From positions 3,366,501-3,430,500 of the forward strand of contig NZ_CP013264.1 of assembly GCF_001456115.1 (NCBI RefSeq): a stretch of 64,000 nt of DNA. Direction: 5' to 3'. The notes beneath the pieces are model-generated. The model did not search any database. It saw only the letters and a list, made by a program, of their open reading frames with translations, and had not been told where the DNA came from. Position 1 is the first letter of the stretch. The number at the start of each line of letters is the position of its first letter. A program made the position numbers and the translations under genes. Source of the stretch: Sphingobium baderi (lineage in GTDB: Bacteria; Pseudomonadota; Alphaproteobacteria; Sphingomonadales; Sphingomonadaceae). Positions 44,567-53,655 of this stretch are shown piece after piece.

Positions 44567-45286
44567 ATGCGGACCAAGATCAAGCTATTGTTCAAATTGA
44601 ACGAGGGTATCGAAGCCGCCCGATTGCGCGCGCCTCTGGAGGCGGAGATCGCCCGGCTGGAGGCCACGCTCGGCGTACCATCCGCCATCACTGTCGGCAA
44701 GGCAGTCGCGGACCCTACCCTGCACATTATCGCAGCGGGTGCTTTCGATGCTTCCGCCGGCCCCTATGACGTAATGCTGGAAATCATTCCGCCCGAAAAC
44801 AGTGTGGATAAGGCAGTGCAGCTATTGACGGGGCTATCCGGCCGGCTGGCAGATTTGATTGATAGGGAAAAATCCGCCGCACTGTCAGGGGTCGAGCATG
44901 TCATCCTGCCCGGCGAAGGCCAGACGTTCGTCCTGATCGCAAACCGGCGGCTCCCGCACCTAACCCATCAGCAATTTATTGATTATTGGTTTGGTTTCCA
45001 CGCGGACTTTACCCGCACCCATACGCCGCCCGAAATCGGCATGCGCTATCGCCAGTTTCATACCAACGTCGCCCGGACGGAGGCCCTGCTCGCTGCAACC
45101 GGCTTCGGGGTGGGAGATTTCGATGGCGCGGCAGAATGCCATTATCCCGATGAAGCATCATTGCGCGACCTGATGGCGCTCACCGAAATCGTCGATGAAG
45201 CGACCGAGGACGAGGTCAAATTCGTCGATCATGAGCGGTGCGTGACTACCGTCTTCACCCCCTCGACAGATTTCAGTATTCTGTGA
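44567..45286 (+). CDS. EthD-domain protein
   Basis: 239 residues, with a start at 44567 preferred because AGGGAG lies nine bases upstream; 44558 is possible. The C-terminal half is a clear EthD domain (LTHQQFIDYWFGFHADFTRTH, VKFVDHERCVTTVF). The N-terminal half looks like a related ferredoxin-like alpha/beta domain, suggesting a two-domain form. EthD is required with a P450 system for ethyl tert-butyl ether degradation in Rhodococcus, though its mechanism is not settled. Here it stands beside a two-P450 operon. Confidence 0.8.
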   Translation: MRTKIKLLFKLNEGIEAARLRAPLEAEIARLEATLGVPSAITVGKAVADPTLHIIAAGAFDASAGPYDVMLEIIPPENSVDKAVQLLTGLSGRLADLIDREKSAALSGVEHVILPGEGQTFVLIANRRLPHLTHQQFIDYWFGFHADFTRTHTPPEIGMRYRQFHTNVARTEALLAATGFGVGDFDGAAECHYPDEASLRDLMALTEIVDEATEDEVKFVDHERCVTTVFTPSTDFSIL

Positions 45287-45348
45287 GGTCGGTACTTGCA
45301 ATGATACGGGTTTAATATCTCCCCTATTCTCCCAACAGGAAGCATATC

Positions 45349-45385
45349 GGACGGCGGGGGGAAGCCAGTTCCGCTCCCGCCGTCC
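45349..45385. terminator. Hairpin at the 3' end of the second TonB receptor gene
   Basis: GGACGGCGGG (45349-45358) and CCCGCCGTCC (45376-45385) form a 10-bp GC stem five bases past the receptor stop codon, between convergent genes. There is no strong T-run, so it may protect or terminate transcripts with other factors. Confidence 0.5.
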
Positions 45386-45390
45386 ACGCA

Positions 45391-48075
45391 TCAGAACGCC
45401 ACCGTCAGCGATGCCGCGATGGTCGTGCCGACCTTATATCTGTTGTAGAACACCTTGTTGCCGTCCAGTTGCTGGACCTCCTGATATTTCCGGCCGGTGA
45501 TGTTGCGCGCTTCGAACTTGAATTCGCTGTTGATCGCATTGAACAGCTTCACGCTCTGCCGCGCCACGAAGTCCAGCGTCAGGCCCGGTTTTTCCTTGAT
45601 GTCCGGTTGCAGATTGGGGCCGCGGCTGGTGACGCGCGGGCTGGCATAGGTCAGCAAGAGCGTTTGCTGCGAAAGCCTGTCGGTATCCTCCAGCCCCAGT
45701 TGCAGGTTCACCAGATGATCCGACTGTCCCGTCATCGGCGCGCCGTCGACGAAATAGTCCGTCGCGGCGGGCAGCGGCCCGGTCGTGTAGCTATAGGGAA
45801 TGGTCGTGTCGTCCGCACCGACCTTCAGCTTCGACTGGGTATAGGTATAGTTGCCGATCAGGACGACGCGGCGGCTCTGGAAGAAGGGCGAATTCCACCC
45901 GTCAAGCGGCAGATATTTCTGCGCCTCCAGTTCGAAACCGTAAAGCGTCGCTTCCGGCGCGTTGGCGAAGCTGGTCGTGACATCATATTTGTCGTTGATG
46001 GTGGTGTAGGTTTCGATCGGATTGTCGATCTTCTTGTAGAAGGCCGCCGCCGTCAGCCGCTCGTCGCGTCCCATATACCATTCGGCGCGGATATCCGCGT
46101 TCCACAGTTCGCTGTCCTGCAGGAAGGGATTGCCGCGATAGAAACGGTTGGCGTCGGTATCGACGAAAGGCTGCGCGATCAGTTCGCGGAACTGCGGCCG
46201 GGCGATGGTCTTGGAGCCGCTGAGGCGGAATTGCAGACCCTTGGAGGCCTCGAAGGTGATGGTCGCGGCGGGGAGCCAATATTCCTTGCGGATGCGGTTC
46301 ACCGGCTCGGTGCCGGTGTTGTAGACATCCACGCCGGTGACGGACTGGTTGCCCTTTTCAAAGCGTACGCCCCCATCGATCAACAGGCCCGGCACGATTT
46401 CCGCCCGCACCTGCCCATAGCCCGCATGGACCCGCATCGCCGCCTCATAGACCGGATAATTGCCGGAAAAATCCAGCAGCGTCAGGTCGAAGAGCTGGAT
46501 CGTCGCGTCCGACAGCAGATAGTCCGGCCGCTGCTGCTGCACCGGGATCGGCAGGTTGGTCGCATCGAAATGCAGCTCATAGCGGGACGAGGTGCGCTTC
46601 GTGTCGCTGAAGGCATAGCCCGCCGTCAGCGTCAGCGCGGGCGAAACCTTGTAGCTCAGGTCCGCGCCCGCCGACCACAGATCCTCATTGAGGTCGCTGA
46701 AGGTGATCGACGCATCACCGCGCTGGCGGTTGAGCGCATTGATGAAGCGGTCGCCCACCGGGTCAACAGTCAGGTCGCGGTTGCTCCGCACATAGACGAA
46801 CTCGCGCTCATAGGGCGCCTCGCGCTGCGAATTGGCATAGCCGCCGCGCAGGTCGAGGCTGAGACCGTTGCCCAGCTTGAACTCCCCGACCAGTTGCGTG
46901 TCGATCAACTGCCGCTCATACCAGGCGGTGTTCTGGTGCATGTAATCCGCGCCCGCGATCGCGCCGTCATTCTGGCCGATCGAAAGCGCGCCGCGCTTCA
47001 GCGTGTCGCGGATATAGAGGTTGGTCCAGCGGATCTTCTGCTCGCCCAGTTCCAGCCCGACGCCCAGCAGACCGTTGACCGTCACCTCATTGTCGGTGGT
47101 GATCTGGTGGTATGTCTTGCCCGCGGGCTGCGTCAGGTCGATGGACGCCTGCTGCAACGCGTCGCGCGTCCGCCATTTATTGCTGTAGGACATGGTGGCG
47201 ATGACGCCCAGCCGCCCGTCGCTGCCCACATCGACGGCCGTGCCGCCATTGATAGAGCCGGAGAAGTTGAATGGCAGGCTGTTCGTCCGTTGCAACACGG
47301 ACGTCTTGGCGTTCAGGAACTGCATGGAGATATCCTGAAGGTCGCCGCGCTCCATATTGGAGAAGGGCACGCCGCTCTTGAGCGCTTGGCGTAGCAGCGG
47401 CGGAACATCGCGCGATCCGTCGTCGAAGCCAGTCCAGTCCGATTTGGCCCCATAATAGCTATAGCCCGTCTGACCGGATGTTTCGGTATTGGCGGAACTG
47501 CCGACGCCGATTTCCAGATAGCTTTCGCTCGGGATCGCCTTGGTCGTCAGGTTGATGACGCCGCCGCCGAACTCGCCGGGGAAGTTGGGGGAAAAGCTCT
47601 TCTGCACCATCGTCGAGGCGATCACGCTGGTGGGAAAAATGTCGAGCGGCACCACGCGCTTGAGCGGTTCGGGGCTGGGCAGCGGCGAACCGTTGAGCAG
47701 CGCCAGCGAATAGCGGTCGCCCAAGCCGCGCACATAGACATAGCCGCCCGACACGACCGACAGGCCGGTGACGCGCTGGAGCGATCCGGCGATATCGCCT
47801 TCGCCCGTGCGCTTGATGTCGGCGGCGGACAGCACGTTCACCACCTGCGGCGCGGCCTGCGACACGTTGCTGGTGCGGCGGCCGGTGACGATGATGTCCG
47901 AACCGGGGATGGAAACATCCACCCGGTCCGCCTCGGCATCGGCTTTTTCGCGAGCGCTGGGCGTTTCGGGCCCGGTGGAAGGCGCGGTATCGGTTTCAGT
48001 CTGGGCCATCGCCATCGGGGCGACCAGCGCAGAGGAAATCAGGAGCAGGCGCGCCAGATTGAGCGGCTTCGACAT
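45391..48075 (-). CDS. TonB-dependent outer-membrane receptor, second
   Basis: 894 residues. The signal peptide ends near PMAMAQTE. A short acidic/Ala-rich N-terminal segment precedes the plug (SDIIVTGRRTSNVSQAAPQVVNVLS; GGYVYVRGLGDRYSLALLNG; FSPNFPGEFGGGVINLTTK). The barrel ends KVGTTIAASLTVAF with the C-terminal Phe. I start at MSKPLNLARLL (48075), since the longer frame lacks a signal peptide at its N-terminus. It follows a large lipoprotein gene on the same strand, which probably encodes its surface partner. Confidence 0.93.
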   Translation of the reverse strand: MSKPLNLARLLLISSALVAPMAMAQTETDTAPSTGPETPSAREKADAEADRVDVSIPGSDIIVTGRRTSNVSQAAPQVVNVLSAADIKRTGEGDIAGSLQRVTGLSVVSGGYVYVRGLGDRYSLALLNGSPLPSPEPLKRVVPLDIFPTSVIASTMVQKSFSPNFPGEFGGGVINLTTKAIPSESYLEIGVGSSANTETSGQTGYSYYGAKSDWTGFDDGSRDVPPLLRQALKSGVPFSNMERGDLQDISMQFLNAKTSVLQRTNSLPFNFSGSINGGTAVDVGSDGRLGVIATMSYSNKWRTRDALQQASIDLTQPAGKTYHQITTDNEVTVNGLLGVGLELGEQKIRWTNLYIRDTLKRGALSIGQNDGAIAGADYMHQNTAWYERQLIDTQLVGEFKLGNGLSLDLRGGYANSQREAPYEREFVYVRSNRDLTVDPVGDRFINALNRQRGDASITFSDLNEDLWSAGADLSYKVSPALTLTAGYAFSDTKRTSSRYELHFDATNLPIPVQQQRPDYLLSDATIQLFDLTLLDFSGNYPVYEAAMRVHAGYGQVRAEIVPGLLIDGGVRFEKGNQSVTGVDVYNTGTEPVNRIRKEYWLPAATITFEASKGLQFRLSGSKTIARPQFRELIAQPFVDTDANRFYRGNPFLQDSELWNADIRAEWYMGRDERLTAAAFYKKIDNPIETYTTINDKYDVTTSFANAPEATLYGFELEAQKYLPLDGWNSPFFQSRRVVLIGNYTYTQSKLKVGADDTTIPYSYTTGPLPAATDYFVDGAPMTGQSDHLVNLQLGLEDTDRLSQQTLLLTYASPRVTSRGPNLQPDIKEKPGLTLDFVARQSVKLFNAINSEFKFEARNITGRKYQEVQQLDGNKVFYNRYKVGTTIAASLTVAF

Positions 48076-48112
48076 GCGGTTGTCCCCCTCTTGGGAAAAT
48101 ATCTGCAAATAA

Positions 48113-48144
48113 GGCGGGGAAGCGCCTCGGCACGCTCCCCCGCC
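48113..48144. promoter_or_regulatory. Intercistronic hairpin between lipoprotein and receptor genes
   Basis: GGCGGGGAAGC (48113-48123) pairs with GCTCCCCCGCC (48134-48144) with one mismatch. It lies just downstream of the lipoprotein gene and upstream of the receptor gene. Such stems often stabilise the upstream message and give unequal expression within an operon. Confidence 0.45.
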
Positions 48145-48164
48145 CCTGTTGGTTTCAGGATAGA

Positions 48165-49760
48165 TCAGGTGGTCGGGATCGCGGTGCAGGCGCCGCTGGA
48201 CGTGCCGAAACTCGCGCTCACCGAATTACATGTCCAACCGGCATACCAGGTGTCGTTGCTGTCCTTGACCGCGCCGATATAGTTAGTGGTCGTGAACGCG
48301 GCGTCGATCGTCTTGGGGTCGATCGCGGTGACGGCGGTTTCGGTTGCGCCGTTGATGAACAGGCTGGTCAGCGACGGCGTGTATGCGAAGCTGCTGTTCG
48401 CGCCAGCCGTGAAGATCGACTGGACCAGCGCATCAGTGACACCCGTGCCGGTGCCCTTGAACGGCGTCGCATTGCACTGCATCACGACGGACAGGTAACG
48501 GGGCTTGCCCGCATCCTCCAGCGCGCTGTCGGCGTCGCGGACCGCCGCCGCGCCGTTGATACGCAGGCAGCTTTGTTCCGGACTGACGATGATGCCGTTG
48601 ATGAGCGCCAGATCGGCGCCGCCGCGCAGCAGCATCGACGCGCCATCGTCGCCGGTGTTCGACCGCTGGATATGGGTGAAGTTGGCGACCTTCAGATACT
48701 GGCGGGGCAGCGCGTCCTCGCTGGCGTTGCTGGCGGTCGTCGAACCGTTGGAGTCCGTTTCGAGGAAGGTGTCGCCGATATTGGCGTTAGCCCTCTGGGC
48801 GGAAATGATGAACTGGGCCGTGCCGCGGAAGCCGACATCGGTATCCAGATTGTCGTCCTCATTGCCGGTGAAGACCAGATATTTAAGGTGCGTCGACCCG
48901 CCGAAGATTTCGATGCCGTCGTCGGAGCTGTTGTGCACCTGGATATGGTCGATCTGCGTGCCGGTGCCGACGCCCGAGGGGGTGAGGCCCTGCAATTCCT
49001 TGCCGTCCGACAGGACGAAGCCGGAATAGCGGATCTGCACATAGCTCATGCGGCCCGAATTGTCGGCGTCATTGGCGCCGCCATAGATCGCCCCGCTCGT
49101 CCCTTCCGTATCGCGTTCGCACGCCACCGTGCCGGGCGCAGCGCCGCCGGCGGCGCAATCGGTGATCTTCGCGCGGCCCAGCAGCACGATGCCGCCCCAC
49201 TGTCCCGACGACTGATCGTTCGCGTTGCCCAACACATTTTCACGGCTGGTGAAGACGATGGGCTGCGACACCGTGCCGACCGCATTGATGCGGTTGCCGC
49301 GATTGACGGCCAGGAACGCGCTACCGGTATTGGCAAAGACGACCACGCCCGGATCGATCGAAAGCGTGACGTCCAGATTGTTGCTGGAAGCGCCCTGGTC
49401 CGTGCCGACATCGACGCGGCCGGGCAGCGAATAGATCACGCCTGCGACCTTCGGGACGGTAACGGAAGAGCGGAAGCGCGTGGGGAAAGAACAGTTGAGC
49501 CAGGTGTTCCCGCTCTTATCGGAAATTTCCCCGATCTTGGTGAACTGATCCGAACCAGTCAGCGTCGGGCAATCGGACGCGGGCGTCACGCCGGTCGGCG
49601 TGGGGGTGGGCGTTGGCGTGGGGGTCGGTGTCGGCGTGGGCGAGGGAATGACGATCGTGCCTTCGCCGGGCGAGGCGATGTCGTCGGCGCCGCAAGCGCC
49701 CAGCGCCGCGCAGGCGCAGCTCGCCATCAGGATGGTGTGAATACGGTTGATCTTGGCCAT
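48165..49760 (-). CDS. Large lipoprotein with Pro-Thr linker and beta-helix-like body
   Basis: 531 residues. The lipobox LGAC gives the lipidated cysteine at about residue 23. A (PT)n linker of about 9 repeats at 39-56 comes from a GT-rich tandem repeat at about 49,590-49,650. The body has repeated short strands typical of a right-handed beta-helix (QWGGIVLLGRAKITDC, IDHIQVHNSSDDGIEIFGG, VGFRGTAQFIIS). Cysteines in the C-terminal part may form disulfides. A linker of this kind fits a protein held away from the membrane. Placed directly before a TonB-dependent receptor gene, it is a candidate substrate-capturing partner. Confidence 0.8.
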   Translation of the reverse strand: MAKINRIHTILMASCACAALGACGADDIASPGEGTIVIPSPTPTPTPTPTPTPTPTGVTPASDCPTLTGSDQFTKIGEISDKSGNTWLNCSFPTRFRSSVTVPKVAGVIYSLPGRVDVGTDQGASSNNLDVTLSIDPGVVVFANTGSAFLAVNRGNRINAVGTVSQPIVFTSRENVLGNANDQSSGQWGGIVLLGRAKITDCAAGGAAPGTVACERDTEGTSGAIYGGANDADNSGRMSYVQIRYSGFVLSDGKELQGLTPSGVGTGTQIDHIQVHNSSDDGIEIFGGSTHLKYLVFTGNEDDNLDTDVGFRGTAQFIISAQRANANIGDTFLETDSNGSTTASNASEDALPRQYLKVANFTHIQRSNTGDDGASMLLRGGADLALINGIIVSPEQSCLRINGAAAVRDADSALEDAGKPRYLSVVMQCNATPFKGTGTGVTDALVQSIFTAGANSSFAYTPSLTSLFINGATETAVTAIDPKTIDAAFTTTNYIGAVKDSNDTWYAGWTCNSVSASFGTSSGACTAIPTT

Positions 49761-50012
49761 GTCGTCTCCGCTCCGGCGTCTGCCGGTTTATGTTGCAATG
49801 CGGAGCGCAGGGGATTTTCGAATCGGACAACGCCCCCTGTCGCCCTCGAAGGCGGCAGCTAGGCGCGTCGGATGACAGGGACATTTTGATTTGATGACGA
49901 AACGGCGTCTTTGAAATGACAGTTCGATGACCAGCCACCCGCCGGAACGGAAATGGGAGCCATTCCCGAAGGAAACGGCTCCCATCGACAGGGCGCGATT
50001 TTTAACCGCCGT

Positions 50013-50396
50013 TCAACGCATGGCGTAGCTCGCCTGCAACTTGCCCAGTGCGCGCCGGGCGATGTCGCGTGAGGATTCCTCATTGCCGTTCGCCAGGACC
50101 AGCAGCGATTCCGGCGCGAACCGCGCCGCCTTATAGGCATCGCGCGCATCGCCCATGCGGCCCATACCGGCATAGGCATTACCCAGATTGATGAGCCGGG
50201 CGGGATCGTTCGCGCCATCGGGCATCGGAGTCTTCAGCTTGCTGGCGGCCTTCTGGAAATCGCCCGACATCAGCGCATTGGCGGCCAGCCCGCCGTCGGG
50301 CACGCCGACGACCACAACCTCATCGGGCGCCGCGAGCGCGATACCCGGCGCCGTGGCGGCCAGCGCGAGTCCGATTACCGCAGCGACCTTCAGCAT
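50013..50396 (-). CDS. Small periplasmic TPR-like protein
   Basis: 127 residues starting MLKVAAVIGLALAATAPGIALAAPDE, a clear signal peptide. The body includes two helix pairs of TPR type (GDFQKAASKLKTPMPDG, ARLINLGNAYAGMGRMGDARDAYKAARFAPES). It is first of three leftward genes with the lipoprotein and the TonB receptor. The 252 bases to the next gene may contain a second promoter, so operon membership is inferred. Confidence 0.7.
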   Translation of the reverse strand: MLKVAAVIGLALAATAPGIALAAPDEVVVVGVPDGGLAANALMSGDFQKAASKLKTPMPDGANDPARLINLGNAYAGMGRMGDARDAYKAARFAPESLLVLANGNEESSRDIARRALGKLQASYAMR

Positions 50397-50531
50397 CTCT
50401 ATTCTCCCAAAAAAACTTTCCATCATAGCCGGAATTATTTCACCTTCATGACGTCCGGGCAATAGTGTGCGAGATACCGAAAAAGCATTTTTATATGTTT
50501 AATTACAGATAGATATCATTATTTCTTCAAT

Positions 50532-50549
50532 GTGTCATAAAAGTGTAAT
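50532..50549 (+). promoter_or_regulatory. Pho-box-like direct repeat
   Basis: GTGTCAT-AAAA-GTGTAAT, two 7-bp direct repeats with 11-bp periodicity and a 4-A spacer, close to the PhoB consensus (CTGTCAT-A/T4-CTGTCAT). It is 136 bases upstream of the TPR gene but oriented rightward, where the next transcript-like unit is the opposite strand of ssrA. Its target is therefore uncertain; control of the leftward TonB-receptor cluster is the simplest guess. Confidence 0.45.
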
Positions 50550-50639
50550 CGAATAGATTCGCCTTTTTACTTCCGATTCGAATCGGGAACGCACATGTAA
50601 ATGAACCGCCCGGACCGAGCATCCAGACAGTCGAAACAG

Positions 50640-51015
50640 CAGGAAATGGGAATAGTCCGGAGGGTTCTGTTGCCCGGCCCCTCCGGCGGCCGCTGAATTC
50701 CCTTCTGTTGCCCGGTGGGTTCAACCGCGTTCTTTTTGGGTAATGTCAGGCCGTGAGGCCATCAATTACGCAGCAAGAGCAAGAGCCTCGTTATCGTTGG
50801 CACTTGTGAGTTTTGAACATTTTTACGGCGTACTCAGGCCGGGTGAAGGCATTCGCTTTTCAACACACGTCGATCCTAGTTCGGCCCCGTCAGACACCCC
50901 GTCCAGCCCTTTCAAAGGCCACCGGGATATGTGGTGGAGCCGCCGGGTACTGCCCCCGGGTCCGCTGCGCCTATTGCACGACACGATTTATCACCATAGC
51001 CGGGCGAACCCGGCA
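50640..51015 (-). ncRNA. ssrA: tmRNA, circularly permuted two-piece gene
   Basis: Transcribed leftward. The acceptor piece comes first and ends CGGCTCCACCA with its 3' CCA at 50932, preceded by a T-arm CCGGG-GGCAGTA-CCCGG. A spacer of about 43 bases follows. The coding piece begins GGGGCCGAACTAGGATCGAC at 50888; its GGGGCCG pairs with CGGCTCC of the acceptor piece. The tag frame at 50801-50769 reads ANDNEALALAA with stop TAA at 50768-50766. Two GGGCAACAGAA-type pseudoknot segments follow down to about 50657. The outer ends are approximate. This permuted form is the rule in alphaproteobacteria. Tagged proteins are delivered to ClpXP, with the SspB adaptor at 0.5-1.0 kb. Confidence 0.93.
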
Positions 51016-51087
51016 CGTCCTATATGGAGCGCGCCGGCCGCTTTATCAAGCGGTCCAGCAGGCAGCCATGCAGGAGAAGGCAAAGAT

Positions 51088-51858
51088 ATGTGTATCATGG
51101 CGATGGCTTGGCACGCGCATCCGCGTTGGCGATTGCTGCTGGTCGGCAATCGCGACGAACTGCACGCCCGTCCCGCCGCGCCACTTGCCCGCTGGGACGA
51201 GCCGGACCATCTGATTGCAGGACGCGACCTGCAATCGGGCGGCACATGGCTGGGCGTGTCGGAACAGGGGCGCTGCGCCATCGTCACCAACCGCCGGGGC
51301 TATGGCCTGCCCGATCCCGCCAAAGCCTCTCGCGGCGCGCTGGTGACGGATCTGCTTCGTGGCGAGGGCGCCTATGCCGCCCCGGATCGCGCTCCGATGG
51401 ATGATTTCAACCCCTTCAACCTGATCCTGATCGACCGCGAACAGGCTCATTTCCTCACCAACCGCCCGCATCCGCTGTGCACAACGCTGACACACGGCCT
51501 TTACGGCCTGTCCAACGGCGCGCTGGACGACCCATGGCCCAAGACGCTGGCGCTCAAGGCCGCGCTGCTGGACTGGCTGATGACGGAGGCCGACGATCCT
51601 GCCGTCCTGATGGATGCCCTTCGTTCCGAAACCCTGCTTGATGCCGGCATCGCGCCGGAAATTCCATCCGATGCGCCGGACGAAGCCGCCGTCTCGCCCA
51701 TTTTCATCCGCAACCCCGTCTATGGCACGCGATGCAGCAGCCTGATCGCAATCGACGGGGAAGGCCGGGGAACCATCATGGAGCGCCGCTTCGACGCCGC
51801 CGGCGGGGTGACGGGCGAAAGCAGCTTCGCCTTTTCTTGGCCTCAACCCATGGCATGA
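51088..51858 (+). CDS. NRDE (TANGO2) family protein
   Basis: 256 residues. The N-terminus MCIMAMAWHAHPRWRLLLVGNRDELHARP shows the conserved Cys2 and the NRDE motif that names the family. FNPFNLILIDR, LSNGALDDPWPK and GTRCSSLIAI are other family segments. The family is cytoplasmic and linked to Golgi or haem/lipid handling in eukaryotes; the bacterial role is unknown. Cys2 at the new N-terminus is reminiscent of Ntn hydrolases. The longer upstream reading overlaps ssrA and is not used. Confidence 0.88.
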   Translation: MCIMAMAWHAHPRWRLLLVGNRDELHARPAAPLARWDEPDHLIAGRDLQSGGTWLGVSEQGRCAIVTNRRGYGLPDPAKASRGALVTDLLRGEGAYAAPDRAPMDDFNPFNLILIDREQAHFLTNRPHPLCTTLTHGLYGLSNGALDDPWPKTLALKAALLDWLMTEADDPAVLMDALRSETLLDAGIAPEIPSDAPDEAAVSPIFIRNPVYGTRCSSLIAIDGEGRGTIMERRFDAAGGVTGESSFAFSWPQPMA

Positions 51859-51943
51859 ACGAATCAAGGATCGCGGCATTTCCGCCCCTTGCCGGAACAG
51901 CCCGCTTCCCCCCGCGCCCGTCCCGCGCTAAAGCCCTTGTCCC

Positions 51944-52534
51944 ATGATCCTCGTCATCGACAATTACGACAGCTTCACCTGGAACCTTGTCCATTATCTG
52001 ATGGAACTGGGCGCGGAGGTGGAGGTCGTCCGCAACGACGCCATGTCCGCCGGGCAAGCGCTGTCCACCGGCGCGCGCGCCTTTCTGCTCTCGCCCGGCC
52101 CCTGCACGCCCAATGAGGCGGGCGTCAGCCTCGACCTCGTCGCCGCCTGCGCCGATGCGGGCGCGCCGCTGTTGGGCGTGTGCCTGGGCCATCAGGCGAT
52201 CGGCCAGCATTTCGGCGGCAAGGTGGTGCGCGGCGGCCTGATGCACGGCAAGACATCGCCCGTCCGCCACGATGGCACCGGCTTGTTCCAGGGGCTGCCT
52301 TCGCCTTTCACCGCGACCCGCTATCATTCGCTGATCGTGGAGGACATTCCCGACAGCCTCATCGTAAACGCGACCAGTGAGGACGGCTCGGTCATGGGCT
52401 TCCGCCACCGGACGCTCCCCATCCATTCGGTGCAGTTCCACCCGGAAAGCATCGCCACGGAATATGGGCATGATATGCTGGCGAACTTCCTCCGCATCGC
52501 GGGCCTCCCGGTCAAGGAACGCGAAGCGGCCTGA
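51944..52534 (+). CDS. trpG: Anthranilate synthase component II (glutamine amidotransferase)
   Basis: 196 residues. The N-terminus [18 protein letters not shown], the catalytic GVCLGHQ with Cys80, and [16 protein letters not shown] with the His/Glu pair identify TrpG/PabA. It supplies ammonia for anthranilate synthesis, and in many bacteria the same subunit also serves p-aminobenzoate synthesis. It heads the trpG-trpD-trpC-moaC-moeA block, with 128 bases before trpD. trpE is not in the window. Confidence 0.93.
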   Translation: MILVIDNYDSFTWNLVHYLMELGAEVEVVRNDAMSAGQALSTGARAFLLSPGPCTPNEAGVSLDLVAACADAGAPLLGVCLGHQAIGQHFGGKVVRGGLMHGKTSPVRHDGTGLFQGLPSPFTATRYHSLIVEDIPDSLIVNATSEDGSVMGFRHRTLPIHSVQFHPESIATEYGHDMLANFLRIAGLPVKEREAA

Positions 52535-52662
52535 CGCTGTTTTGCGGGCTATCGCAACGTTTGTGCAGGATCGCTGAATGGCGAGCCTTACACGACATAT
52601 GTGACCTTAAGTGTTAGTCATACTCGACTCACAGGGCATCGGGCGATTAAGGCGGCAGGGTC

Positions 52663-53655
52663 ATGACCAACCTGCCCGATCCCGCCGCCCCCCTGAACGC
52701 AGAAGAGGCCGCCCGCGCCTTCGCCATGCTGTTCGATGCCGATTTGCCCGAAGCGGAGATCGCCGCCTTCCTGATCGTCATGGCCGAACGCGGCGAAACC
52801 GCCATAGAGATCGCTGCCGCCGCCCGCGCCATGCGCGCGCGCATGATCCCGATCGATGCCCCCTCCGGAGCCATTGATGTTTGCGGCACGGGAGGCGACG
52901 GGCATCATACGCTCAACGTCTCGACCGCGGTCAGCCTGGTCGTCGCGGCCGCAGGCGTTCCGGTTGCCAAGCACGGCAACCGCGCCGCATCCTCCAAGGC
53001 GGGAGCCGCCGACACGCTCGAAGCACTCGGCCTCGACCTCGACCGGATCGCCGAAAGCGCGCAAGCCACCCTCGCCGACCTCGGCATCTGCTTCCTCTTC
53101 GCGCAGAAGCATCATCCGGCACTCAAGCGGCTCGGCCCCATCCGCAAGTCCATCGGCCGCCGCACCATCTTCAACCTTATGGGTCCGCTCGCCAATCCGG
53201 CCAATGTCCGCCGCCAGCTCGTCGGCATCGCGCGGCCCGCCTATGTCCCCATCTATGCCCAGGCGCTGGCCCAGATCGGCGTCGACCGCGCCATGATCGT
53301 CTCGGGCGACGAAGGGCTGGACGAACTCTCGCTCGCCGGGGGCAACGATGTGGCAGAAGTCACCGGCAACGGCATCGTCGCCATGCGCCGCCTCTCCGCC
53401 GCCGACGTCGGCTTGCCCACCCATCCGGTCGACGCCATTCGCGGCGGATCGCCGCAGCACAACGCCGCCGCCCTGCGCGCCTTGCTACAGGGCGAGCCGG
53501 GGCCTTATCGCGATGCGGTGCTCCTGAACGCCGCCGCCGCCCTTGTCGTCGCGGAAGCCGTCCCCGATGTGAGGGAAGGGGTCGAGGAAGCCGCCGAAAC
53601 CATCGACCGGGGCCTTGCCAACGCGCTCCTCAATTGCTGGATAGCCTATAAATGA
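52663..53655 (+). CDS. trpD: Anthranilate phosphoribosyltransferase
   Basis: 330 residues. It transfers phosphoribose from PRPP to anthranilate. The PRPP-binding loop is [21 protein letters not shown], followed by [21 protein letters not shown] and the family segment [36 protein letters not shown]. The stop overlaps the trpC start by four bases. Confidence 0.97.
   Translation: MTNLPDPAAPLNAEEAARAFAMLFDADLPEAEIAAFLIVMAERGETAIEIAAAARAMRARMIPIDAPSGAIDVCGTGGDGHHTLNVSTAVSLVVAAAGVPVAKHGNRAASSKAGAADTLEALGLDLDRIAESAQATLADLGICFLFAQKHHPALKRLGPIRKSIGRRTIFNLMGPLANPANVRRQLVGIARPAYVPIYAQALAQIGVDRAMIVSGDEGLDELSLAGGNDVAEVTGNGIVAMRRLSAADVGLPTHPVDAIRGGSPQHNAAALRALLQGEPGPYRDAVLLNAAAALVVAEAVPDVREGVEEAAETIDRGLANALLNCWIAYK

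Noticed and set aside
45469..47394. A 641-codon rightward frame opposite the second TonB receptor
   Set aside because: Antisense shadow; the receptor frame has signal peptide, plug and barrel.
50743..51087. N-terminal extension of the NRDE gene to 371 residues
   Set aside because: This stretch is the opposite strand of the tmRNA gene, and the NRDE family begins at MCI (51088).
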